45,332 nt of DNA from Clostridiales bacterium DTU024 (lineage in GTDB: Bacteria; Bacillota; Clostridia; Christensenellales; Aristaeellaceae), in assembly GCA_001513425.1 (NCBI GenBank), contig LFTR01000084.1, positions 18,000-63,331 of the forward strand, in the 5' to 3' direction. Below are positions 16,240-25,244 of this stretch, piece after piece. The translations under genes and the position numbers were made by a program. The notes under the pieces were generated by a model. It saw only the letters and a program-made list of their open reading frames with translations. It was not told the DNA's origin and did no database searches. Within the stretch, counting starts at the first letter, position 1. Each line of letters starts with the position of its first letter.

Positions 16240-17164
16240 GCACGTTTTCCTCGTATTTCCCCAGGATGATATCCACCATGGCCGCAGTGCCCGCTTGAGC
16301 ATCCATCCAAAGAACACGCTCGTCGCCACGCAGCCAGGTCAGCTGGCGCTTGGCATAATGGCGGGTGCGCAGTCTGATCAACTCTGCCGCTTCGTCAAGA
16401 GGCGTGTCGCCTGACAAATAAGGGATCAATTCCTTGTAGCCAAGGCCCTGCATGCTCTGTGCGTTTTTGTCAACGCCCATGTCTAAAAGTGCCTGCACTT
16501 CATCAGCCAATCCTTCCTCGATCATCTTTGTCACACGTTCATCGATGCGGCGGTACAGCGTTGGCCTGTCCCATTCGGGGACGAAAGGCAAGATCCGGTA
16601 GTCGCCTTCTTCGTACCCCGGCATCTTTTGTGCCGACAAAGGCGTACCCGTCATCTCATGCACTTCCAGGGCGCGCACCACGCGGCGTAGATCATTGGGA
16701 TGAAGGCGCCGCGCCGTGACCGGGTCTTTCGTTTGAAGAATGTCATGGACGCTCTGATTTCCCTGTTCGTCAGCCAACTTCTCATAGCGCCGCCTGATCG
16801 CGGCATCGCCCTTGATGCCACCGTAATGAATGGGCAGCGACAGGGCGCGCAGATACATCCCGGTTCCGCCCACCAGTACCGGGACTCGCGAGCGATCCAG
16901 GATACCGGCGATGCATGCTTTGGCCTCCCTGGCGTACGCCGCGACAGAGTATTGTTGCGTGGGTGCCGCCGCATCCAGCATGTGGTGCGGGCAGACGGCC
17001 TTTTCCGACGCGGTGGGTTTTGCGGTGCCGATATCCATGCTCCGGTAAATCTGCATGGAGTCCATGCAGACGATCTCAATGGGCAAGTGCGCCGCCAGCG
17101 CCAGCGAAACCCCCGTTTTGCCGCACGCCGTCGGGCCGGTTACACACAAAATGAGCGGCTTCAA
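16229..17164 (-). CDS. miaA: tRNA dimethylallyltransferase
   Basis: 311 aa. It transfers the dimethylallyl group to A37 of tRNAs reading UNN codons, the first step before MiaB methylthiolation; miaB is encoded four genes upstream in the same run. The P-loop GPTACGKT is at residues 10-17, followed by the substrate segment DSMQIYRSMDIGTAKPT, and LVGGTGMYLRAL and TRHYAKRQLTWLRGD later. The TTG start at 17164 overlaps the mutL TGA (TTGA), so expression depends on coupling; the ribosome binding site is weak. Confidence 0.96.
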   Translation of the reverse strand: MKPLILCVTGPTACGKTGVSLALAAHLPIEIVCMDSMQIYRSMDIGTAKPTASEKAVCPHHMLDAAAPTQQYSVAAYAREAKACIAGILDRSRVPVLVGGTGMYLRALSLPIHYGGIKGDAAIRRRYEKLADEQGNQSVHDILQTKDPVTARRLHPNDLRRVVRALEVHEMTGTPLSAQKMPGYEEGDYRILPFVPEWDRPTLYRRIDERVTKMIEEGLADEVQALLDMGVDKNAQSMQGLGYKELIPYLSGDTPLDEAAELIRLRTRHYAKRQLTWLRGDERVLWMDAQAGTAAMVDIILGKYEENVHGH

Positions 17165-18954
17165 GGCTGTACGCGCCCAAAACGCTTCTCAAGTTCTTTT
17201 TTTGTAAGCGACAACAATAGCGGCCGCCCGTGCGGACACGTAGGCATGACATCCATAACCAGCATGTCCTTGACCAGCTCGCGCAGCGCTTCCACGGGAA
17301 CATTCTCTCCGCCTTTTACCGCATGCTTACAGGCAGACTGCAAAAGCCTGCTCAGGCGCTTATCATCATTGATCGATCCGCCCACCGCCAGTACATCCAG
17401 CGCGTCACGCAGGCTGCCTTCCGCTTCCGGCTCACCCAATATCAGCGGCACGGAATGTAGGCGGATGGTCTGCTCCCCAAAGTCTTCCGCATCGTAGCCC
17501 ACGGACGCCAGCAGTGCCTGATGCTCCAAAAAAGTACCGTATTCACGGTAGCTCAAATGGATCGCGCGGGGCGTGAGCAGCATTTGCCCAATGCTGCCGG
17601 TATCGTAGGCCTTTTTCAGCCGTTCAAACAGCAGCCTTTCATGCAAGGCGTGCTGGTCGCACACCAAAAGGGTCTCTTCCGTCTCCATGAGGATGTACGT
17701 GGCAAACGCCGTGCCAATAATGCGTACTTGTTTTTCTTCCAGGACAGGGCTTTTGACCTGTTCGGGCGGCGGTAAAGGCTCTTGTCCGGATGACGGGACG
17801 ATTCGGGTCTGCTTAAGCGCGGCCCACGCCGGGTCTTGCACACGCATCAAATGGGACGCGGGAGCAGCCTGCGTATGATCCTCAGTCGTTTCTTCGCGCA
17901 CGATCCGGGCAGGCGCGGCGGCAGGGTTTTCTTCCCTAAAAAGCGGTGGCGGGGTCGCCGTGGCGGCCCCTTCCGATAGGGCATTGCGTACTGCCTCCAG
18001 CACAGCCTCACGCACGCCGCTTTCATCCGAAAAGCGTACTTCCCATTTGTTGGGGTGCACATTAACGTCCACTGACTGGAGAGGAATTTGCAGGTACAGT
18101 ACACACATGGGGTAACGACCGATCATGACCCGTTGGCGGCAGGCTTCTTCCACCGCCAATGACAGAAGCGTACTGCGCATGGCGCGGCCATTGACAAAAA
18201 AACTCTGATGCGTACGGTTGCCCCGCGACATATCGCCCACGCCAACCAGACCCTGTACGATAACGCCGTTCATCATGCCGTCCACTTTTTTCATCTGCTT
18301 TAGGGTGGCAAGGCCGTAAACGCTAAGCACCGCGCTGTCTGTTTTGCCATCGCCGGGGCTGAAGTGCAAGGGCTTGCCGTCCACTTTGAAGCGAAAGGAA
18401 ATATCCGGATGCGACAATATCATCAGACGCATAAGTTCGGCCGCCTGCGCGCCCTCGGCCGTCGGCTTCTTCATAAATCTGAGCCGTACAGGGGCGTTAA
18501 AAAACAAGTCCCGCACGGTGATGGACGTCCCCTCGGCACAGGCGGCTTCGCTGACAGACAGGATAGCGCCGCCCTCGTTTTCCACCCGCATGCCACTGGG
18601 CGCTCCCGCTTGCCGCGTCGTCAATGTGACTCTGGACACAGCCGCGATGGAAGACAGCGCTTCCCCGCGGAAACCCAGTGTTTCCACGCGGGACAGTTCC
18701 TCCGCCGTTTTTAGCTTGCTGGTCGCGTGCCGCTCAAACGCCATAAGCAAGTCTTCCGGGTCGATACCGGAGCCGTTATCGATAACGCGCAGCAGCGTCA
18801 GGCCCCCGTTTTCAATGTCTACGGTAATGCTTGTTGCCCCCGCGTCCATGCTGTTTTCTACCAATTCCTTGATAGCGGCGGCAGGGCGCTCCACCACTTC
18901 GCCTGCAGCTATTTGACCGATAACGTCATCCGTGAGTCTTGTGATTTTTGCCAT
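17161..18954 (-). CDS. mutL: DNA mismatch repair protein MutL
   Basis: 597 aa. The N-terminal GHKL ATPase shows ELVENSMDAGAT (about residues 30-41), VIDNGSGI and ALSSIAAVS. A variable Pro-rich linker follows (about 340-410). The C-terminal domain has DQHALHERLLFERL, the metal-binding DQHA(x)2E(x)4E endonuclease motif, plus ACKHAVKGG and CPHGRPLL. It is therefore a nicking MutL, as expected in a bacterium without MutH. The ATG lies one base after the mutS stop. It links MutS mismatch recognition to strand incision. Confidence 0.97.
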   Translation of the reverse strand: MAKITRLTDDVIGQIAAGEVVERPAAAIKELVENSMDAGATSITVDIENGGLTLLRVIDNGSGIDPEDLLMAFERHATSKLKTAEELSRVETLGFRGEALSSIAAVSRVTLTTRQAGAPSGMRVENEGGAILSVSEAACAEGTSITVRDLFFNAPVRLRFMKKPTAEGAQAAELMRLMILSHPDISFRFKVDGKPLHFSPGDGKTDSAVLSVYGLATLKQMKKVDGMMNGVIVQGLVGVGDMSRGNRTHQSFFVNGRAMRSTLLSLAVEEACRQRVMIGRYPMCVLYLQIPLQSVDVNVHPNKWEVRFSDESGVREAVLEAVRNALSEGAATATPPPLFREENPAAAPARIVREETTEDHTQAAPASHLMRVQDPAWAALKQTRIVPSSGQEPLPPPEQVKSPVLEEKQVRIIGTAFATYILMETEETLLVCDQHALHERLLFERLKKAYDTGSIGQMLLTPRAIHLSYREYGTFLEHQALLASVGYDAEDFGEQTIRLHSVPLILGEPEAEGSLRDALDVLAVGGSINDDKRLSRLLQSACKHAVKGGENVPVEALRELVKDMLVMDVMPTCPHGRPLLLSLTKKELEKRFGRVQP

Positions 18955-18955
18955 G

Positions 18956-21547
18956 TTACAGTTTCCTCGCCTTTTCCCTCATCAAGAACAACGCGTTGAG
19001 GGCATCCATAGGGCTCATGGACAGGACATCCAGATTGGCAATCTCCTCAACCAATTCCGTCTTGCCCACATCCATCAGGGATACTTGCTCACTCTTACGC
19101 CCTTTTTCCATAATGCCGGCGGCCAGTTTGGATTTGGTGATATCGTTTACTTCCAACCGCGCCTGTATTTCCTTGGCGCGGGCGATGACCGTGCGTGGCA
19201 CGCCCGCCAGGCGCGCCACATAAACGCCAAAAGATTTGTCAGCGCCCCCCGGCACGATCCTGCGCAGGAAGAGGACTTCGTCCCCCATCTCCTTGACAGA
19301 CACGCAATAGTTCTGCACACCTTCGAGCACACCCTGCATTTCCGACAGTTCGTGGTAGTGCGTGGCAAACAGCGTCTTGGCGCCGGATTTACTCTTGTTG
19401 ACCAGGTATTCCACCGTTGCCCAAGCGATGGAGAGCCCGTCAAACGTGCTCGTGCCCCGCCCGATCTCATCAAGAATGACTAAGGAATTCCCTGTGGCGC
19501 TGCGTAAAATGAAACTGAGTTCGCTCATTTCCACCATGAATGTGCTCTGCCCGCCGGCAAGGTCGTCAGAGGCGCCGATCCTTGTGTAGATGTTATCCAC
19601 CAAAGCGATATCCGCGCTGGCGGCGGGCACGAAGGAACCGATATGCGCCAAGAGCACGATCAGCGCGGTTTGCCGCATGTAGGTGCTTTTGCCCGCCATA
19701 TTCGGACCGGTCACGATCAGCATGCGTTTGTCGAAATTGTCCATAAAGGAATCATTGGGAACAAACGTGGCGTCCTGCAATGTTTTCTCTACCACGGGAT
19801 GACGGCCTTCGGTAATGGCGATGCTGCCTTCCGTATTGATCAGTGGGCGTACGTAATTGTTCTCCATCGCTACCCGTGCGAGCGACAACAGGGCGTCCAG
19901 ATTTTTGAGTCCTTCCGCCGTGCGCTGTAAGGCGGGGATGGCATCCTTAAGCTGCTCCCGGATATCATCAAACAAACGCGATTCCAGTGCTGCCGCCTTA
20001 TCCTGGGCACCCGTGACTTTTTCTTCAATGGCTTTCAGTTCATCCGTCACAAAGCGCTCGGCGTTGGCAAGCGTCTGTCTGCGCACGTAGTGTTCCGGCA
20101 CCAGATTGTAGTAAGACTTAGTCACCTCGATGTAGTAGCCGAACACGCGGTTGTACTGCACTTTGAGGTTCTTGATGCCGGTCTTGTCTTTTTCCCGCGT
20201 TTCCATCTCCAGCAGCCATTGCTTTCCCTCTCGCGAAGCGGAACGGTATAGGTCCAATTCTTTCGAATATCCATCGCGTATGATGCCGCCTTCGGTGATT
20301 TGCAGCGGAGCATCGGGGTTGATGGCTCTTTCCAGCAGCGCCGCCAACTTTTCCATGGGGTCCAGGAGTCCGACCACAGCAGCGATGCCATGTGTCGTGA
20401 AAGGAGATAAAAGAGCCTGGACCTGCGGCACTTGGTCAAGCGAACGCAGAAGCGACAGGCAGTCGCGCGCGGAAAGCGTCTTATAGGAAATGCGCGACAG
20501 CAGCCGCTCCATATCGTATACCTGGCGCAATTTTTCCAATAGCTCTTCCTGCAGTACGGGCTGTTCGTACAAAGCGGCAACGGCATCCAGCCGCTCTTCA
20601 ATGGCGCTTTTTTGGATCAGCGGCTGTTCCACCCAGCGGCGCAGGGTACGCCCTCCCATGGCGGTGACGGTTCGGTCCAGCATCCAAAGCAAGGAACCAT
20701 ATGCCGAACGGCTGCGAATGCCCTCGGTCAGTTCCAGGTTGCGACGCGTGTTGGCGTCAAGAGGCATGCTGTCATCCTCGCGGCGGATCTGCAGACGCGT
20801 TATGTGAGACAATGTGATCTTCTGCGTATCGTCGAGGTATTTGAGCAACGCGCCGGCGGCAATGATCGCCTGCGACATGTCTTTGGTAAGGCCGAGCGCT
20901 TCCAAAGCAGCGACGCCAAAGTGCTTCAGCAGCCGCGTCCGTGCCGTTCCCACAATGAAAGACGGCGCCGGTTCTCCTTGTACCCACGCATCGGTCAGGC
21001 TCCGCAAGGCATCTTCATCATTGGTGATTATTTCGCCCGGACGCTCGGCCGCAATGATCGAAGACAAACGGCGCAAATCGCCCCGCACGGCGGTAACAAA
21101 AAACTCGCCTGTGGTAACATCGCACCCCGCCAGTCCCGCGCCCGAACCCTTCAGATACACACAAAAAAGATAATTATTCTGCTTCTCATTCAGCTGGTTT
21201 AGATCGACCACAGTCCCCGGAGTAATGATGCGCACAACATCGCGCTTCACCAGCCCCTTGGCGTCGGCCGGATCTTCCGTCTGTTCGCAGATGGCCACCT
21301 TGTAACCCTTAGCGATGAGCCTTGCAATATAGCTTTCCGCGGCATGCCACGGCACGCCGCACATGGGCGCCCTTTCCTCCAACCCGCAATCCTTGCCCGT
21401 CAGCGTCAACTCCAGTTCTCTGGACACGGTCAAAGCGTCATCAAAAAACATCTCGTAAAAATCTCCGAGACGGTAAAACAGGATGGCGTCGGGATGCTGC
21501 TGTTTGGTAGACAGATAGTGCTGCATCATAGGGGTGAGCTGGGCCAT
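18956..21547 (-). CDS. mutS: DNA mismatch repair protein MutS
   Basis: 863 aa. The N-terminal mismatch-binding domain has GDFYEMFFDDA, with the Phe-x-Glu wedge as FYE (about residues 32-34). The C-terminal ATPase has Walker A GPNMAGKST (about 612-620), the signature STFMVEMSE and Walker B VILDEIGRGTSTFDG, then LFATHYHEL. It recognises mispairs and recruits MutL, encoded one base downstream. The ATG has GGGAGGA 5 bases upstream. A perfect hairpin lies just before the gene. Confidence 0.98.
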   Translation of the reverse strand: MAQLTPMMQHYLSTKQQHPDAILFYRLGDFYEMFFDDALTVSRELELTLTGKDCGLEERAPMCGVPWHAAESYIARLIAKGYKVAICEQTEDPADAKGLVKRDVVRIITPGTVVDLNQLNEKQNNYLFCVYLKGSGAGLAGCDVTTGEFFVTAVRGDLRRLSSIIAAERPGEIITNDEDALRSLTDAWVQGEPAPSFIVGTARTRLLKHFGVAALEALGLTKDMSQAIIAAGALLKYLDDTQKITLSHITRLQIRREDDSMPLDANTRRNLELTEGIRSRSAYGSLLWMLDRTVTAMGGRTLRRWVEQPLIQKSAIEERLDAVAALYEQPVLQEELLEKLRQVYDMERLLSRISYKTLSARDCLSLLRSLDQVPQVQALLSPFTTHGIAAVVGLLDPMEKLAALLERAINPDAPLQITEGGIIRDGYSKELDLYRSASREGKQWLLEMETREKDKTGIKNLKVQYNRVFGYYIEVTKSYYNLVPEHYVRRQTLANAERFVTDELKAIEEKVTGAQDKAAALESRLFDDIREQLKDAIPALQRTAEGLKNLDALLSLARVAMENNYVRPLINTEGSIAITEGRHPVVEKTLQDATFVPNDSFMDNFDKRMLIVTGPNMAGKSTYMRQTALIVLLAHIGSFVPAASADIALVDNIYTRIGASDDLAGGQSTFMVEMSELSFILRSATGNSLVILDEIGRGTSTFDGLSIAWATVEYLVNKSKSGAKTLFATHYHELSEMQGVLEGVQNYCVSVKEMGDEVLFLRRIVPGGADKSFGVYVARLAGVPRTVIARAKEIQARLEVNDITKSKLAAGIMEKGRKSEQVSLMDVGKTELVEEIANLDVLSMSPMDALNALFLMREKARKL

Positions 21548-21583
21548 AGGTCCTCCCTGCTAAAACAATATGTACAAAGGAGT

Positions 21584-21612
21584 CTTGGGAAGAGGGATGC
21601 CCTCTTCCCAAG
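21584..21612. terminator. Perfect 13-bp hairpin between ylbF-like gene and mutS
   Basis: Arms CTTGGGAAGAGGG (21584-21596) and CCCTCTTCCCAAG (21600-21612) with a three-base loop. On the minus strand it comes 6 bp after the ylbF-like stop and about 36 bp before the mutS start. There is no U run after it, so it is a poor terminator; RNA processing, stability or partial attenuation are alternatives. Confidence 0.6.
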
Positions 21613-21618
21613 TTTGGG

Positions 21619-22032
21619 TCACCTGGCGCCGCAACCTGAGCACGAGGAACAGCTGCCGCCGGCACAGCCGCTTTCAAGGGATTCGGGGGACAAAACACCC
21701 TGCAACTCCTTGTTGACTTCGTTCATCAGAGCCGTAAATTCGCTGCGCGCGTTTTGCAGCGCCTTCATATCGCCTTGCTGCATCATCTTATCCTGCAGTT
21801 CTTCCATCTGTTTGTTAAGTCCGCCGATCGACTCATAATCGGGAGCATCTTCCAGCGTCATTTGCTGCACGCGAAATCGCAGCTGCTCGTATTCGCCCGA
21901 ATAGCCAACAAGGACAGGGTTGTCATTGGCCTTGTCTTCGGCGGTACGCATGTCGCTGAACGTTTTGCTGTCCTTGAGCAATTGGCCCAGTTCGCGGGCC
22001 TTTTCATAAATGATATCGTTTTTCACAGTCAT
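21619..22032 (-). CDS. YlbF-family regulator with Cys-rich tail
   Basis: About 137 aa, mostly helical (coiled-coil-like), matching the YlbF/YmcA (Com_YlbF) family. In Bacillus, YlbF, YmcA and YaaT form the Y-complex that binds Fe-S clusters and helps RNase Y process mRNAs. The last 16 residues are Cys-rich with spacing C-x4-C-x2-C-x2-C (GCAGGSCSSCSGCGAR), a plausible cluster or metal ligand set. Start: ATG at 22032 overlaps the miaB stop (ATGA); GTG at 22026 has a better spaced AAGGAG and is also possible. The neighbours miaB and rng also act on RNA. Confidence 0.85.
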   Translation of the reverse strand: MTVKNDIIYEKARELGQLLKDSKTFSDMRTAEDKANDNPVLVGYSGEYEQLRFRVQQMTLEDAPDYESIGGLNKQMEELQDKMMQQGDMKALQNARSEFTALMNEVNKELQGVLSPESLESGCAGGSCSSCSGCGAR

Positions 22033-23432
22033 TCTCCTTCTATGGTGCCGCGCAGCGTATTGCTGCCGGTATCGGTGATGGTAACGGGCACGATGCGCCC
22101 GATAAGAGAAGCGTCGCCACGAAAATTGACGCTGATGCTGCGGCCGCATTTGCCGGTCAGTTGGCGGCTGCTGCGGCGTGACACCCCTTCCACCAGCACG
22201 TCAAGTGTCTGGCCAACCAAGCTTTTGAGGATATCCTCGGTAATGGATTCCTGAAGACGGATAAGGCGGCCGATGCGCCGCGATGCAGTGACTTCATCAA
22301 TGTGCCCGGGCAGTCCGGCGGCGCGGGTGCCTTCTCTGGGGCTGAAGATGAACGTAAAAGCGCTGTCAAAGCGCACGGTTTCGAGCAGTGCCATGGTTTC
22401 GCCGAATTCCTCTTCCGTTTCGCCGGGAAAAGCGGTGATAATGTCGGTCGTAAGACCGATATCCGGCTTGGCCGCACGCAGCTTTTGCACTTTCTCAAGG
22501 TAATGCTCCACCGTGTAGCGGCGGTTCATCTCCTTGAGGATGCGGTTGCTGCCGGACTGTACGGGAAGGTGCAGATGCGGACAGAGCGCCTTGTTGCGGG
22601 CGATCTCCACGATGAGTTCATCAGACAGGTCCTTGGGGTGGCTGGTCATGAAGCGGATGCGCGGGATGCCGGCATCTTCCAGAGCCCGCAACAATTGCGG
22701 GAAGGACATGTCACCGGTGTCCGAGCCGTAGGAATTAACATTTTGCCCCAGCAGCATGATCTCCCGGATGCCCTCTGCCTGCAGCGATTCCGCTTCCGCC
22801 AGAATGTCCCTCGCCGCCCGGGAGCGTTCCCGCCCGCGCACATACGGCACAATGCAGTAGGAGCAGAAGTTGTTGCAGCCATACATGATATTGATGTAGG
22901 CTTTGGCCGCATCGGAACGAACAACAGGCAGTCCCTCCACCAAAGTGCTTTCTTCCAGCGCTACGCGGATCTGCCTCGTCCCGGTATCCAAAAGTCTGTG
23001 CAGGTACTCAGGGAGACAATACATGTTGCCGGTGCCAAAGGCAAAATCCACAAAGGGATAATCCTTCAATACTTTGGCGGCCATGCCTTCCTGCTGCATC
23101 ATGCACCCGCAGATGCCAACCAGCATATCGGGCCTGTCCTTCTTGATCTCCTTGAGCCAAATGATATTGCCCAGCGCTTTCCTCTCAGCGCCTGCGCGGA
23201 TGCAGCAGGTGTTGAACAGGACCAGGTCGGCTTCTTCCCGTGTGAGGGCGGCGGTCATGCCCATGTCTTCCATCATGCCTGCCAGGTTTTCCGAATCATG
23301 AGCGTTCATTTGGCAGCCAAAGGTGACGATGTGATAGGTGTGGGGACGGTTGGGCATTGCCCGCACCTGAAGGGCATAGTCCTTCTGTGTTTCAAGGTCA
23401 CTTCGCGGGATGATTACCACGTCTTTATGCAT
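22029..23432 (-). CDS. miaB: tRNA-2-methylthio-N6-dimethylallyladenosine synthase
   Basis: 467 aa radical SAM methylthiotransferase that turns i6A37 into ms2i6A37 in tRNA. The N-terminal UPF0004 domain supplies three Cys ligands (VTFGCQMNAHDSE, LFNTCCIRAGAE, GICGCMM). The radical SAM motif is CNNFCSYC in MYGCNNFCSYCIVPYVRG (about residue 194 onward), and a C-terminal TRAM domain ends near IEGE. The ATG at 23432 has AAGGAG 10 bases upstream and overlaps the rng stop by 8 bp. miaA lies downstream in the same run, so both steps of the modification are co-expressed. Confidence 0.97.
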   Translation of the reverse strand: MHKDVVIIPRSDLETQKDYALQVRAMPNRPHTYHIVTFGCQMNAHDSENLAGMMEDMGMTAALTREEADLVLFNTCCIRAGAERKALGNIIWLKEIKKDRPDMLVGICGCMMQQEGMAAKVLKDYPFVDFAFGTGNMYCLPEYLHRLLDTGTRQIRVALEESTLVEGLPVVRSDAAKAYINIMYGCNNFCSYCIVPYVRGRERSRAARDILAEAESLQAEGIREIMLLGQNVNSYGSDTGDMSFPQLLRALEDAGIPRIRFMTSHPKDLSDELIVEIARNKALCPHLHLPVQSGSNRILKEMNRRYTVEHYLEKVQKLRAAKPDIGLTTDIITAFPGETEEEFGETMALLETVRFDSAFTFIFSPREGTRAAGLPGHIDEVTASRRIGRLIRLQESITEDILKSLVGQTLDVLVEGVSRRSSRQLTGKCGRSISVNFRGDASLIGRIVPVTITDTGSNTLRGTIEGE

Positions 23433-24594
23433 CGATGGACGGCTCCTTTTCGTGAATGATGATGCCGGCACCGCCGCAAGCGGGGCAAACGCCGCGTTCC
23501 GCTTCCAGCTTTTCGTCCGACCGCGTGCGCGTCATTTCCACCAGCCCCAGCTTCGTAAAGCCGTGCACGACGGTTTTGACGCGGTCATTTTGCAGAGCTG
23601 CTTTCAGCGCCGACAAAACCATCTCCCGCTTGTCATCGCTATCCACGTCGATAAAATCGATCAGGACAATACCGCCGACGCCGCGCAAGCGCAACAGACG
23701 CGCGATTTCGGCCGTCGCCTCCAGATTGACCTGCAAAGCAGCGTCCCCCTGCCCCGCCTTCTTAACGTTTTGCGATGAATTGACATCGATGACCGTCATG
23801 GCTTCGCAGGGATCGATCATGAGCGACGCGCCGGACTTGAGAAGCACCTTGCGGCGCAGCGAACGCCGCAGTTTCTCGCGGATATTGTACAGCAGCATGG
23901 GGGCTCCTGCTTCCGACACGGGTACGCCCATGGAGGGAAGACTTTTTGGCACGTTGGTGATGATCTTCTCCGGCTGCATACGCAGATCCCGCATAAGTCT
24001 CACCACCGGATGAGGCGCGTCCTTGATCAGGCGCGGCGCGGATACGCCGGCGGCGCCCTCCTGCACCCTGCGCCATGTGTCCGTGAGCGCGGCAGCTTCC
24101 TCCGCAATAGCCTGCAAATCGGCATGGATGCTTTCCCCGCGCATGATGAACGCACCTTCGCTGCGTGGCAGCTCCCTTGCCTTTTGAATGAGACCGGCGC
24201 GCTCCTCTTTGGAGGCGATACGGCGGGAAACGCGATCCCTCTTGCCAAGGGGCAAGTAAACGACGAAGCGTCCCGTAAGCGCAATATCGCCTGTCATGTG
24301 CGCCGCTTTGCCGCCGATGGGAGGACGCTTCACCTGCAGCAAAACGCCCTGACCGGGGATAAGTTTCGCGTCGCTTCGCCATTCACGCAGCGGCAGGAAA
24401 CCTTCCTGCGCGGGGGTTAACGAAACGAAAACAGCCTCCAAGTTCTGCATGGCACGGCCAACTTTGGCAAGGTAGATACTCTCCGCTTTGACATGCGTTT
24501 CGCCGCCTATGCGCACAAACTCCGCAAGCGAATTGTTTTCCAGCACCGCCACTTCGCCTTCGTCTCCATGTTCTTCATAAAGAAGAATGCTCAT
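23425..24594 (-). CDS. rng: Ribonuclease E/G family protein (RNase G)
   Basis: 389 aa endoribonuclease. An S1-like domain lies near residues 38-105. The catalytic domain has the two Mg2+-binding Asp motifs MTVIDVNSS and GGIVLIDFIDV (about residues 270-330), and the Zn-link CPACGG lies near the C-terminus. In Clostridia this gene normally follows the TIGR03960-TIGR03936 pair, as here, but is usually followed by rplU-rpmA; miaB takes that place. The ATG overlaps the upstream stop (ATGA). Confidence 0.95.
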   Translation of the reverse strand: MSILLYEEHGDEGEVAVLENNSLAEFVRIGGETHVKAESIYLAKVGRAMQNLEAVFVSLTPAQEGFLPLREWRSDAKLIPGQGVLLQVKRPPIGGKAAHMTGDIALTGRFVVYLPLGKRDRVSRRIASKEERAGLIQKARELPRSEGAFIMRGESIHADLQAIAEEAAALTDTWRRVQEGAAGVSAPRLIKDAPHPVVRLMRDLRMQPEKIITNVPKSLPSMGVPVSEAGAPMLLYNIREKLRRSLRRKVLLKSGASLMIDPCEAMTVIDVNSSQNVKKAGQGDAALQVNLEATAEIARLLRLRGVGGIVLIDFIDVDSDDKREMVLSALKAALQNDRVKTVVHGFTKLGLVEMTRTRSDEKLEAERGVCPACGGAGIIIHEKEPSIDA

Positions 24595-25244
24595 ATCGCC
24601 TCCAGCGGTCCAAAGCAGCTTGTCAATAAACCGGTGCGCGTCGCAATCGCTCGGGGAGTGGGGATGCCGACAAAATCTGCCAGCGTCTCCAGCACCGTCA
24701 GCGGTTTGGCGGTGCCCGTCTGAGACAGCGCCAATGTGGCATAGAGTTTGCCTTCTTTGGTAAAAAGGTTAAAAATAAGCGGGCGAATGTCAAACGCGAC
24801 GTCGCCCTTCTTGCTCTTACGGATAGCCGGAATACTGACTCTTTTGAGGTATTCGGGTACGCCGGCAAGCAGCCGGTCCGCATCGTCCATAAACTCAAAC
24901 ACATACTGCGCCGCACAAACCTGCGCCATAGCCGCCTGCTCATCGTCAGGCCGGTGATGGCACGATATGACGCGCAGGGCTATGGGCAGCGCATCATTCA
25001 GCCTCTGTTTAAATGTCTCAGGCGGTATGAGGCTCTGCATAGGCACTTCCATGACTTCCCTGTCTCCCGCCATGCCAACCGGCAAGGGAGACGCGAGCGA
25101 CAAATTGATGTGCGGACTGAAGCCCTGTGAATAGCAAACATCCAGGCCGCTTCGGCGCAACGCACGCTGCATGGCACGCATCAAGTCCAGATGTCCAATG
25201 TGGCGAAGTCTTTGCCCCACGCTAAATACTACCCACATTTTCAT
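24591..25244 (-). CDS. TIGR03936/DUF2344 family protein
   Basis: About 217 aa. It begins KMWVVFSVGQRLRHIGHLDLMRAMQRALRRSGL and continues YSQGFSPHINLSLASPLPVG, the hallmark of the radical-SAM-linked DUF2344 family (here cited by its key residues HIGHLD and FSPH). The molecular function is unknown; the family is almost always next to or fused with the TIGR03960 radical SAM protein, so they likely work together. The ATG at 25244 overlaps the preceding stop (ATGA); a GTG nine bases earlier is an alternative. Confidence 0.9.
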   Translation of the reverse strand: MKMWVVFSVGQRLRHIGHLDLMRAMQRALRRSGLDVCYSQGFSPHINLSLASPLPVGMAGDREVMEVPMQSLIPPETFKQRLNDALPIALRVISCHHRPDDEQAAMAQVCAAQYVFEFMDDADRLLAGVPEYLKRVSIPAIRKSKKGDVAFDIRPLIFNLFTKEGKLYATLALSQTGTAKPLTVLETLADFVGIPTPRAIATRTGLLTSCFGPLEAI

